Source of the DNA: Symsagittifera roscoffensis | Taxonomy: Eukaryota > Xenacoelomorpha > Acoela > Convolutidae | Assembly (NCBI RefSeq): GCF_963678635.1 | Contig: NC_087071.1 | Span: 13,894,210-13,958,209, forward strand | Reading direction: 5' to 3' | DNA: 64,000 nucleotides | In this document: positions 53,887 to 62,888 of the stretch, piece by piece | Layout: the number at the start of each line of letters is the position of its first letter | How positions within the stretch are numbered: position 1 is the stretch's first letter | The notes under the pieces: model-generated | Told to the model about the DNA's origin: nothing | Databases searched by the model: none | What the model saw: the letters and a program-made list of their open reading frames with translations, nothing else | Program-made: the position numbers and the translations under genes

Positions 53887-56542
53887 AAGGTCGATTTTTT
53901 TCTAGCATCGTTACTTCGTCCAGCCCCACCAGCGAGTCTATGACATCACTCACTACTATCCGGTCTACAACGAAGTCCTCGCCATACGGATTGTATTTCT
54001 TCTGGTTTTTTCCTCTCTTACTTTGGCGTGTCTCCATAGTGAGCGGAAAGTCAGGCTGTATTCCTTTGTCAATTTCGGTTTGTTCCGGGCAATCCCAGTC
54101 TTCTTCGGCATAGGGTAGAGTTTCATCGTCCACCTCTACTCGCTCAGTCAACTCGAGATCCAGTGGTAGATCGCAATCGTCCACCACCTCATTCCCGTCG
54201 TTCTTGTCGCGAGTACCCCTTTCATTCACTTCACAAGCAGGATCCACTATTAAATAGTCTCCCTCTTGCATGTCCGCTGGGATGCACCAATCTTCGGACG
54301 AGGCGTTGTGTGGTTTGATATTCTCGTAGTGAGCCGCTCTTCCTGTGCTCAGCCGATAAAAACGACCTCCTTGATGCACCTCTGTTATCTGAAATGGACC
54401 ACGCCATTTCTTTAATAGTTTTTTGGTTCCTTTTGGTGGAACCACTTCCTGGAACACCCAGACGTAATTGCCAACTGAGTAGGCTTTTGCATCGGCTGTC
54501 CTCTTATCAAACCTCCTTTTTTGTCTAATCTGCGCCTGTTGCGTATTCCTCCTGCATAATTCATTGAGGTCCTGTTGTCTTCTAATAACGTCCCGCACGT
54601 ACGTTTGCGGTGCTGTCCTCTTCCCTTCATATTCAGGGTAGAAGAACGTCAACGGGAGTGCTTTTTCATGACCCGTCAGCATCATGTGTGAACTTATTCC
54701 CGTGGTGGAATGCTCCGTGCTGTTGTAAGCACCCATCACTTGCGGTAAGTGCTTGTCCCAGTCATCCATGTAGCGTGAGCAGTAGACTCTCAACATGGAT
54801 ACCAGTGTGCGATTCTGCCTCTCGACTAGGCCATTCGTTTGCGGGTGATAAGTGGTCGAGTGGGCCTGCGCTACCTGCGACCTTTTCATTAACTCTTTCG
54901 TGAGATCACCTACGAATGCTTTGCCATTGTCCGATTGGAACGTGATGGGGCAGCCATGCCTTGCTATCCACACGTTTATCAAATGATCGCACGTTTCTTC
55001 TGCCGATGCTGTCATGCAGGGTGCTGCCTCCGCATACTTCGTAAAATGGTCGATCATTACCAGCACCTGATTATAGCCCGTTGCTGTCATGCAGATTTTC
55101 TGATGATCAATTTGCACCACTTCGTTGAAACCTGACGATTCTATCGACTGTAGGGGGAAACTTAGTTTCCTGGGATCCTTTGCCTGTTGACAAGACAGGC
55201 ATGCGGCCACCCATTTCTCACAAGCCTTCTTCAATCCCGGCCATTCGAATCGTTTTTGTATCCTGTTATACACTTTGTCCACGCCCTGATGTCCCATCTG
55301 ATCATGTGAGCGAAAGAGCAATTCGGTCTGGTACAACTGTGGTAACACTATTGAATTGTATTTATAAAGGACCTTGTCCTCCTCCTTGCGCTTACAGGCT
55401 ACGATTCCGTCCTTATTCAGGTACAACAAGTCTTTCCTCTTCAGGTAAAACTGCTTCAGGATTTTGTAGCTGTCTTCTTCCAAGTCTCCCTTGTCAGGTG
55501 CTCCATTCTCGATCCATCTTTTCAGATTGCTCGTCATTCTATCATTTCGCTGAGCCCTCAGGAGATCCGACAGCCGGTACCTGGCTTTCAAATACGTCTT
55601 CACCACGTTCATTTGCCCTCTCATTATCTCCGGAGCATGAGCATCGTCCATCAACTTGACACACCATATCTTTTTCAAAGGCGTCGCTTCTTGCACAGAT
55701 GGTTCCAGATTGGTACGGACGACCGTACCATGTGGCAGCAATCTGGTTGGGCGTTTTGAAACTGCTATCAGCTCGAGCTCGTCTGCGGCATTATCTACCA
55801 CAGTGCCCTCTTCATCTGAGGTGTATCTGTCCCTGTCTGGATCCTGATGTGTTTCTCGGTCCAGCCCACGCTGCTTCCAGTCTACCAATAAGGAGTGGAT
55901 CGCAATCTCTGACATATCAGAATTGGAAGTTGTTTCAGACGTGTTGTCCCCGGACTGAGGTTCCGAGTCAACACTTGAGTCGACTGATTCTCCAACATCA
56001 TATCCCAAGTTGTTTGAGACGTTTCTCGACTCCCCGGACAAAACTCTGTCCATCGGTCGCTTTGAACCCGACTCCCCGGAAAAAATTCTGCCCCTAGGTG
56101 GTCTATTCAACCTCTCCCCGGACAAGTTGTCCTGCACGGGCTCAAAGGTGTCTGACTCCTCAGACAAGTCGTCCTTGACTGGCTCGAAGGTGTCAGACTC
56201 CCCGGACATTGTCTCGTCCACGGACGAACAATCTGGGCTTGGCTCATATTCCTCTTTTGCAACCGTGAAGTGCACTCTCCTCGTGAAGCTAGATTTCGAC
56301 CTGATCCTGACTTCCTCAGTAGCTTGGTTCTGATTCAATGTTCCATATTCAGTGAACGAAGTTCTCAACAAGACTTCTTTCGGCATCGAGGTCACCAACT
56401 GGTTGACGATCGAACTGCAATCCCGTTCAACGCCTCGGCTGCGAATGGACACTGGCCTCTTCTCTGTTTTCTCGGTGACAGTCAACCTCTGCATGGTCTC
56501 CATCCATTCACGATCATGCCTATCCACCTCCCTATCCAACAA
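53804..56542 (-). pseudogene. Retroelement integrase region of pol
   Basis: 912 codons. Residues ~109-175 are a repeated acidic linker (SGESDTFEPV and variants). The HHCC zinc finger is at about 411-450 (HDQMGH ... CLSCQQAK). The DDE core is complete: Asp in VVQIDHQK (~478), Asp in QSDNGKAF (~535), Glu in GLVERQNR (~572). The GPY/F module follows (KKWRGPFQI, ~710) and then an acidic tail. The integrase inserts the cDNA into host DNA in the nucleus. Its frame differs from RNase H upstream (change at ~56544) and from the macro region downstream, so it is cut off from the rest of pol in this copy. The frame has no ATG at its start. Confidence 0.85.
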
Positions 56543-56543
56543 G

Positions 56544-57050
56544 TCACGGCGCCACGTTCACCGTCTTATTCAATAAAGCGATGCTGTTTATACCCAGCCT
56601 GGTCAGTTCTTGCTGTACCAAGTTGGATCGGACTAGCAGATCCAACGGAACGGGTTCGCCTCTGGCTAAAAGCCTTATCTCCGCGGCCGTCTCCACTGGA
56701 AGGTCAGGGTGTCCAGGTATAGGATGTCCTGATTTGTCTAACCACCTAGTAAGTGGCAGCTTATCATAGGTTTCTTTGTCCAGAAAGGAAAACCCGTCTT
56801 TGATCTCTGATTGGTTAGCCTGCTTCTCTTCGAGGCGCTCATAAAATTCTGTCTTTTTGCTGAGGCTATCTGCGTTCTGGTGCTTGTCACGGGTACGGTG
56901 CTCTATGATCATGTGGTATCCATCCAAGCGCACGATCCAACGACCAATGTAGCTTTGGTCCATCGAATAGGTTTTCAGCCAGGCAAGGGCACGATTGTCC
57001 ACACGTAACTTGAAGGGAGCACTCCCCAAGTAGGCCCTGTACTTTTCCAC
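56544..57050 (-). pseudogene. Retroelement RNase H, C-terminal part, and linker
   Basis: In the same frame as the RT segment but separated from it by TAA 57053-57051. Contains LRVDNRALAWLK with the third RNase H acidic residue, and HQNADSLSKK with the fourth. It ends at TGA 56546-56544, after which the homologous reading moves to another frame. No ATG initiates it, so it would not be made on its own. Confidence 0.75.
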
Positions 57051-58100
57051 TTACGTGATCACAGCAAACATCTCCGCTTTTGGTGCGCCGTACTTCATCT
57101 CAGTGTCACTCAGGACTTTACTTCCATAAGCTATCGGACGAAGAACCGTTCTCCCGTTCCACTCCTGCTCTTGGTGAAGTATTCCTGATATCGCAACCAC
57201 TGATGCATCCGTGTCCAGCACGAACATCCCCTTTTCCGTTGGCATGCCGAGGACCGGTGCCTCGCAAAGTTCACGTTTGATGTTTTCAAATGAGACTTGT
57301 GCCTCATCAGTCCAGGTGAACTTTTTGCCCTTGTTTCTCATCAACCTCTGCATGGGGTATATTTTGTCAGCATACCCCTTGATGAACTCGCGATAATAAT
57401 TGGCGAATCCCAGAAAACTCATCAACTGTGTATCTGTTTTAGGTGCCTTCCAGGTCAGCACCGCTTCAACCGCTTCGGGATCTGGTCTCACTCCATGTTT
57501 GTCAACCAGGCGGCCCAGATACTTTAAGGAATCCTTGAGGATTTCACACTTAGAGGGTTTGCATTTCAGACCCGCCTGCTTCATGCAAGAAAACACCTCT
57601 TCCAACCTCTCGATGTGGTCTTCTAAGGTTGGTGTTGCAATCACGACATCATCGACATAGCACATGATGAGATTCCCGTATTTCTTTGTGACGCTCGTGA
57701 GTGCCTGAGCCATCAGTCGCTGGAATGTGGCCGTTGCGTTGCACAATCCAAATGGCATCCTCTTCCACTGGAACAGTCCCAGCTCACACGCGAAACCTGT
57801 TTTCTCTCGATCTTGCTTTCTGAGTGGCACTTGCCAGAATGCTGAGCCCAAATCCAACGTCGTGAAGAACTTAGCGTCTCCCAGCTTGGATAGGCTCTCA
57901 TCGATGCGGGGAATCGGGTATGCGTCTTTTATAGTCACTGCGTTCAGATAACGGAAATCACAACAAAACCTAAGTTGTCCCCCTTTCTTTTTCGCCATGA
58001 CCACGCCACAAGCCCATGGGGACTTCGACGGCTCGATCATGTCGTACTCCATTAACATCTCGATTTCCTTCCTACACGCTTCTGATTTATTTGGGGTCAT
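57051..58100 (-). pseudogene. Retroelement reverse transcriptase and RNase H N-terminus
   Basis: 350 codons of Ty3/gypsy RT: RFCCDFRYLNAVTIKDAYPI, FFTTLDLGSAFWQVPL with the first catalytic Asp, MPFGLCNATATFQRLM, and CYVDDVVIA (the YVDD catalytic pair, ~residue 146), then LGFANYYREFIKGYA. RNase H starts with VLDTDAS and AEMF (first two acidic residues). Stopped by an in-frame TAA at 57053-57051 inside RNase H. Its upstream frame is disrupted by the 58041-58672 rearrangement. The RT palm motifs themselves look intact. Confidence 0.85.
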
Positions 58101-58672
58101 TCTTCTCGCCCCTTCCCTATGAGGTACCGAGCCCTCTTCTATCTCAATCTCATGCTCTACGAAATTTTGACTGGCATGCCCTATGAGTTAGTGTCATGCC
58201 AGTCAAAACTTGGACCGACATGGGTTTTGATGTCGTACTCCATTAACATCTCGATTTCCTTCCTACACGCTTCTGATTTATTTGGGGTCATTCTTCTCGC
58301 CCCTTCCCTATGAGGTACCGAGCCCTCTTCTATCTCAATCTCATGCTCTACGAAATTGCAACAACCTATGTCTTTGCAATTTCGCTGTGCATATTGGTTA
58401 CGAGGCAGATCTGGCCGCACACGTTCTGGACGTGCAAGGCAGACAACTTTCAGTAAAGGGACTGCTAGACACGGGAGCAGTAGTTAGTGTCATGCCAGTC
58501 AAAACTTGGACCGACATGGGTTTTGATGTCGTACTCCATTAACATCTCGATTTCCTTCCTACACGCTTCTGATTTATTTGGGGTCATTCTTCTCGCCCCT
58601 TCCCTATGAGGTACCGAGCCCTCTTCTATCTCAATCTCAAGCTCTACGAAATTGCAACAACCTATGTCGGCC
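58041..58672. repeat. Fold-back rearrangement inside pol (three copies plus inverted protease pieces)
   Basis: A ~125-140-bp piece of pol starting 'gtcgtactccattaacatctcg' occurs at 58041, 58232 and 58528. Between copies lie inverted pieces of the protease region (58384-58526, and a shorter one at 58189-58230) that normally sits at 59526-59670 in the opposite orientation. A small hairpin (tgactggcatg...catgccagtca) marks one turn. The extra DNA is 487 bp, not a multiple of three, and accounts exactly for the frame change between flanking pol segments. Confidence 0.85.
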
Positions 58673-59184
58673 TTGTGTTTCGAAAAAACGTCTGCGTTCC
58701 GATTTAGCACCGCCCTGAGCGAATCTAGTTCCTTGTCAGATATTTTACCCCTCAGATGCTCTATCTCAGGTAGGACAGGCCTATTCGCTGCTAACTCTGC
58801 TTCCGTCGGCCTCTCAGGAAAGTTGGAACAACTAGACAGCCCATCATCTGTTTCCGACTTCATTGAAAACAATTTCCTAGAAGATTTCAATTCAATTACT
58901 CTTTTCATTATACATTCTTGGTTCGCATGTAATGGACACTTAGTTACATCAAACTTCTTCAAGTTCTCCACACTCAGAAAGTCTGTGTTCAGAGGCAAAG
59001 CGTAGCCAAGTTTCTTTCCCCTCTGTATTGTCACTGTTGTTGCCTCTGTGTTCAATAACACACTCACACACAGTCCGCTCTGAGTGAGTGAGAAGCTTCT
59101 TCCTAAAATAGCCGAGCTTTTACTGTTTGGATTTGGTACCAGACACACCTGTCTGTCATTGCTGAGTTCATTCAAGTTCCTCAT
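58465..59184 (-). pseudogene. Retroelement pol segment between protease and RT
   Basis: 240 codons, beginning MRNLNELSNDRQVCLVPNPN and passing through the pre-RT connector (DSLRAVLNRNADVFSKHKAD) to the RT N-terminus, where it runs into the rearranged repeats. Its frame is -1 relative to Gag-protease, whose stop (TAA 59201-59199) lies just upstream. The open reading in this frame extends several codons upstream of the ATG, so the frame difference looks like an indel or small deletion, not a designed start. Confidence 0.7.
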
Positions 59185-59198
59185 CCTAAACGTTGCTA

Positions 59199-62100
59199 TT
59201 ACGGCTTGGTTCGATCCAGAAAAATCGGCACCTTGGCCTGATCAATTAAGATCTTATTAAGGGGTCTTTTCTCATACTTTCTTTCAGGATCCTTGATCCT
59301 AATCAATCCGTCATTGAGATCGATCGTGACGTCAAAGTTGCGAACGAAATCCCTTCCTAGGATGAACTGGTCGGAATCATCCAAATTCTCTACTACTAGG
59401 AAGCTCATCCAAAGATGTCTCCCTCCGAGCTGCAGTGAGATGATCGGAGTTCGTCCGGCGACATAGATCGCTCCCTGATTGGCAGCGGCCAACCTGATGT
59501 TTGTCGGTATGAGATCCGACCTATCAAAACCCATGTCGGTCCAAGTTTTGACTGGCATGACACTAACTACTGCTCCCGTGTCTAGCAGTCCCTTTACTGA
59601 AAGTTGTCTGCCTTGCACGTCCAGAACGTGTGCGGCCAGATCTGCCTCGCAACCAATATGCACAGCATCTTGTTCGAGCATCGCGTTGTGTCCGATTCGT
59701 CTGACCTTCAGCTCCTCTTGACCAATGTATATCCGGCCAACCTGATCGTTCGCATCAGTTATGTGAGCTTTCGTGTAGATATTGATGCCATCCACATTCA
59801 TCAGAATCGGGTAAGGGCCATGGACATCGATATAATGTCCGTCCACTTTCATCAGCCTCGGACCTCCCGTTGTGAGCAGCGCTCGCACTGCCCTGGAGTC
59901 CAGTTTGGGATCCTTCTCCTTCAGGTAGTCGGCATAGATGTCCAGGTGGACCAGTGTAATCTCGGATGGCTCGCTCAGGTTCTTGACCACCTGGTGCCCT
60001 GCGACTGAGATGATAGACATTATTTTGGTCCCTGCCTTCGTCATGCCGAAAGTCTTGCCAGATATAACGTTCAGTTTTAGTCCCTGTTTCTTGGGCTCTT
60101 TTTCTTCTTCTGCTCTTGTCGTCTTACTCAGGACATTAAGACTTTCCCGAAGATCTGTGCTCTCCAGCTCCGACCTTACCCATTGCTCCACTTCTTTCGT
60201 GGCTAGGTCCTGTTTGACATTCTGGAGAGCTGTCCTTGCCGCCAGGCCGTAATCCACCTTGAGTGGGCTAGACGACTCTGTTTCGAGGTTCGAGGCTACC
60301 ACCTCGTCAGGCCACGTCTTAACCTTTTTGGTCGTGAAAGTGCTCGGTGTCGTCTCCTTTTTCCGAGATTCAGCCTCGTTCATCAGACGTGCTCGACTGG
60401 CCTTGACACCCGAAAGCGCCTCTTCGTGGCGGGGATGTTTCGCGTCCGCTACTGCGTCCCAAAATTGAGTACAATCCGACTTGAAGTGTCCCTCCAAATT
60501 ACAGAAGAAACACCTCGGACCATATTTCATGATGAGCCCTCTCACGTACTCTTCATGATCCTCGTCAGTCGCGTCAGCGTCCTCGAGAAAATAGCCTATG
60601 GCCTTCATGTTCTGCTTGTATGCAGAACACGCAGAAACGTGATGGTCCATCGAACCACAATTCGCACACGACCTCCTCTTGTCCATGTCATCGCGAGGTT
60701 TGTACCAACTGGAATTCGCACCAGTGTTTGTCCCGCTATAGTTGCCATAATTGCTGTAACGGTTTTGCGCCCTCGGTTTTATGAGTAAATACTCGCGTGA
60801 CTTCATACGCAAGTCGTCGTGCGTGGGTACCTGGTCAAGCGACAGGGTGAAGTGAGTGGCCAACATCGTCTTCAACTCCTCACTCCTTACTCCATGCATG
60901 AACTTCGAAGCGATCGCCAAGTTTCGCTCGGATATTCTCTCATCCGGGTTACTTCTCCTCCTGAGCAGTTCAAGGTCATCCAAGAATTTATCTATTGATT
61001 CTTCATCTCTCTGTCTCCTCTTCTCGAACTTCACCATGGCCTGGTGCCCTTGTACTCCAGAGCCAAAACGATTCAGCAGGATGTCGAATATCTTGCGAGC
61101 GCTGTCTCTCTCATTGGCTCTTTTCGCCATTACACAATTTAATGCAGTACCCTCCAGGTTGCTCGTAAGCGCGCTGCACTCTTGTTTCTTGTTTAGATTC
61201 TCTTCCTCAAAGTGTAACTTCATCACCTCTATCCAAGTATCAATGCGGCCATCTGACTCGTCTTTATATGACTTCGGCTTTTTCAGTGTTCTTCTTGACC
61301 TCTCTCCTCTCTCGGTTGACTTCGAGAGCTTGGTGATGAATGTTTCAAGAGATCTGTTCAGGGGCTCAAACATCGAGGCATACATCGTTGTGTCTTGTGA
61401 GACTGTAGTCAGATCTGGTACTGAACTGACTTGTGGCACGGTCGGCAATCTTGTCTCCGGTGTGGCCTCTGCCTCCGGCGGTACTGGATTCGTCCAGCCA
61501 GGCCTCTGCGGGGCTGCCCTTGCCCACTCCTTGTTTCTATGCTCGTAGTTCGTTCTCGAGCTTTGCTGGGCTCTGGCACTGTTGCCCGTACCATCTGCAA
61601 CATTCGCATGGCGTGAGCGCTCCCTTGAGTTGGAATGCTCCTGCCAACTACTTCCGTTCAGGATCGCGTCAAGCTTCCGCATCATCAAGTCAGATTTGGC
61701 GTCCAACCTCTTTTCCAGGCCAGTCATCGTTTGGGCATAGGTACTATCGTGATCATTCAATAATCGCTCGATCTCTCTTGTCATCCTAGCCTCCCTTTCC
61801 TCTGACTCTTTCTTTGCCTGTGCCAGGCTCTCGGCCAGGCATTGATCGGTGTTGCGAATCAATTGGGCCTGATCAAACCTCGTCTGCGACTTCACGTGCG
61901 TTAGCTCATCTTTCAAACTCTCTCTAGCATGGTGAGCTCTCTCGTCAACTTGATCTATCTTCTTAGTCATGTCCCGCCTCAATTCATCCAGGCCATTCAT
62001 CACACCAGCGAACATGTCACTTATGTCACCAGCTGCCCCCAGTGGCGGGGTTAGCCCCAGAGAAGATGAGGTCAGCTGCGGCGGTAGCCTAGTACTCGAT

Positions 62101-62888
62101 GACGCACCGTCCTTTTGCTTGTGCATTGACGTCATTAGTCTGTCAAACGTTGATGATGCTCCCATCGTTATCCCATCTGACATGGGCCTGGTCGGCGAGA
62201 CTGATGACGCCTTCCTGCTCTTCTCGTTCCTTGGGCACGGTGTGAAGTTTACATCCGGATGGGATGTCTCCGGGTAGTCATAACTGGAAGTTAAACCAAC
62301 AGTTGGTAGTGACGCCATGCGCTCGTCGTACAAAGACCTCCAACTCTTCTTGGCTTTCGAACCCGGTTGTTCTTCACTCGGGCTTATACTCGACATCATC
62401 GCGTTGTTGCTCTGCTTGGCCAGAGATGAGTGGGTACTAGCCGGATGTGAGTATTCTCCCCTCCACCTGTGACTCTTGGTCTCCGATTTGGACATTCCCT
62501 TGAATAAGACTTCTTCTCGCGGCTCGACCTCGGAACGCTCCGAGGTCTCCTCTGTCCTCTCGACTTCCTCTCGTTCGAGGACCTCGTCTGGCTCAAAGTC
62601 GGGTCGAATGAGCGTTCGCTCCCCTTCGTCAAAGGGATCCACCAGCGTTTCGCTCGCAGGCTCGGCCTCGGCGCTCCGGCCTTGATTGCCATCAAGGTTT
62701 TTCTCGCTCCTTAGTTTCATTTCGATCACTGAAAGATCAGGTTGACCTTTAGTCGATTCGTCTTCAGCAAACGCGTCGGAAGCGCTGCTAAACGAGGTTT
62801 GGCTACGCCTAGTTCTAAATTTCCTCGTGCTTCCCTTGCATAGCCTGGGAATTTTAGTAGTTGATCCTAACGAGTCCCTGCGCTGCAT
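59199..62888 (-). CDS. Retroelement Gag with C-terminal aspartic protease, 1229 aa
   Basis: Starts at ATG 62888 and is open to TAA 59199. N-terminal ~290 residues are Ser/Glu-rich and probably disordered. A coiled coil lies at about 299-407 (LDELRRDMTKKI...LDAILNG). A capsid-like helical region is at ~534-702 (TWIEVMKLHFEEENLNKKQE to LLIKPR). Two CCHC zinc knuckles follow, CANCGSMDHHVSAC (~737) and CFFCNLEGHFKSDC (~791). The retropepsin motif LLDTGAVVSVMP is at ~1098, with ILGRDFV at ~1173. Gag packages the genomic RNA; the protease matures the polyprotein. Having the protease inside the Gag frame fits an element whose gag and pol were once one long ORF. At 1229 codons it is much longer than typical gypsy Gag. 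Confidence 0.85.
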   Translation of the reverse strand: MQRRDSLGSTTKIPRLCKGSTRKFRTRRSQTSFSSASDAFAEDESTKGQPDLSVIEMKLRSEKNLDGNQGRSAEAEPASETLVDPFDEGERTLIRPDFEPDEVLEREEVERTEETSERSEVEPREEVLFKGMSKSETKSHRWRGEYSHPASTHSSLAKQSNNAMMSSISPSEEQPGSKAKKSWRSLYDERMASLPTVGLTSSYDYPETSHPDVNFTPCPRNEKSRKASSVSPTRPMSDGITMGASSTFDRLMTSMHKQKDGASSSTRLPPQLTSSSLGLTPPLGAAGDISDMFAGVMNGLDELRRDMTKKIDQVDERAHHARESLKDELTHVKSQTRFDQAQLIRNTDQCLAESLAQAKKESEEREARMTREIERLLNDHDSTYAQTMTGLEKRLDAKSDLMMRKLDAILNGSSWQEHSNSRERSRHANVADGTGNSARAQQSSRTNYEHRNKEWARAAPQRPGWTNPVPPEAEATPETRLPTVPQVSSVPDLTTVSQDTTMYASMFEPLNRSLETFITKLSKSTERGERSRRTLKKPKSYKDESDGRIDTWIEVMKLHFEEENLNKKQECSALTSNLEGTALNCVMAKRANERDSARKIFDILLNRFGSGVQGHQAMVKFEKRRQRDEESIDKFLDDLELLRRRSNPDERISERNLAIASKFMHGVRSEELKTMLATHFTLSLDQVPTHDDLRMKSREYLLIKPRAQNRYSNYGNYSGTNTGANSSWYKPRDDMDKRRSCANCGSMDHHVSACSAYKQNMKAIGYFLEDADATDEDHEEYVRGLIMKYGPRCFFCNLEGHFKSDCTQFWDAVADAKHPRHEEALSGVKASRARLMNEAESRKKETTPSTFTTKKVKTWPDEVVASNLETESSSPLKVDYGLAARTALQNVKQDLATKEVEQWVRSELESTDLRESLNVLSKTTRAEEEKEPKKQGLKLNVISGKTFGMTKAGTKIMSIISVAGHQVVKNLSEPSEITLVHLDIYADYLKEKDPKLDSRAVRALLTTGGPRLMKVDGHYIDVHGPYPILMNVDGINIYTKAHITDANDQVGRIYIGQEELKVRRIGHNAMLEQDAVHIGCEADLAAHVLDVQGRQLSVKGLLDTGAVVSVMPVKTWTDMGFDRSDLIPTNIRLAAANQGAIYVAGRTPIISLQLGGRHLWMSFLVVENLDDSDQFILGRDFVRNFDVTIDLNDGLIRIKDPERKYEKRPLNKILIDQAKVPIFLDRTKP

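Noticed and set aside
44464-56722. Many plus-strand open frames of 60-164 codons opposite the retroelement ORFs
   Set aside because: They are antisense shadows of GC-richer coding sequence; none has a recognisable domain and they overlap fully open minus-strand frames.
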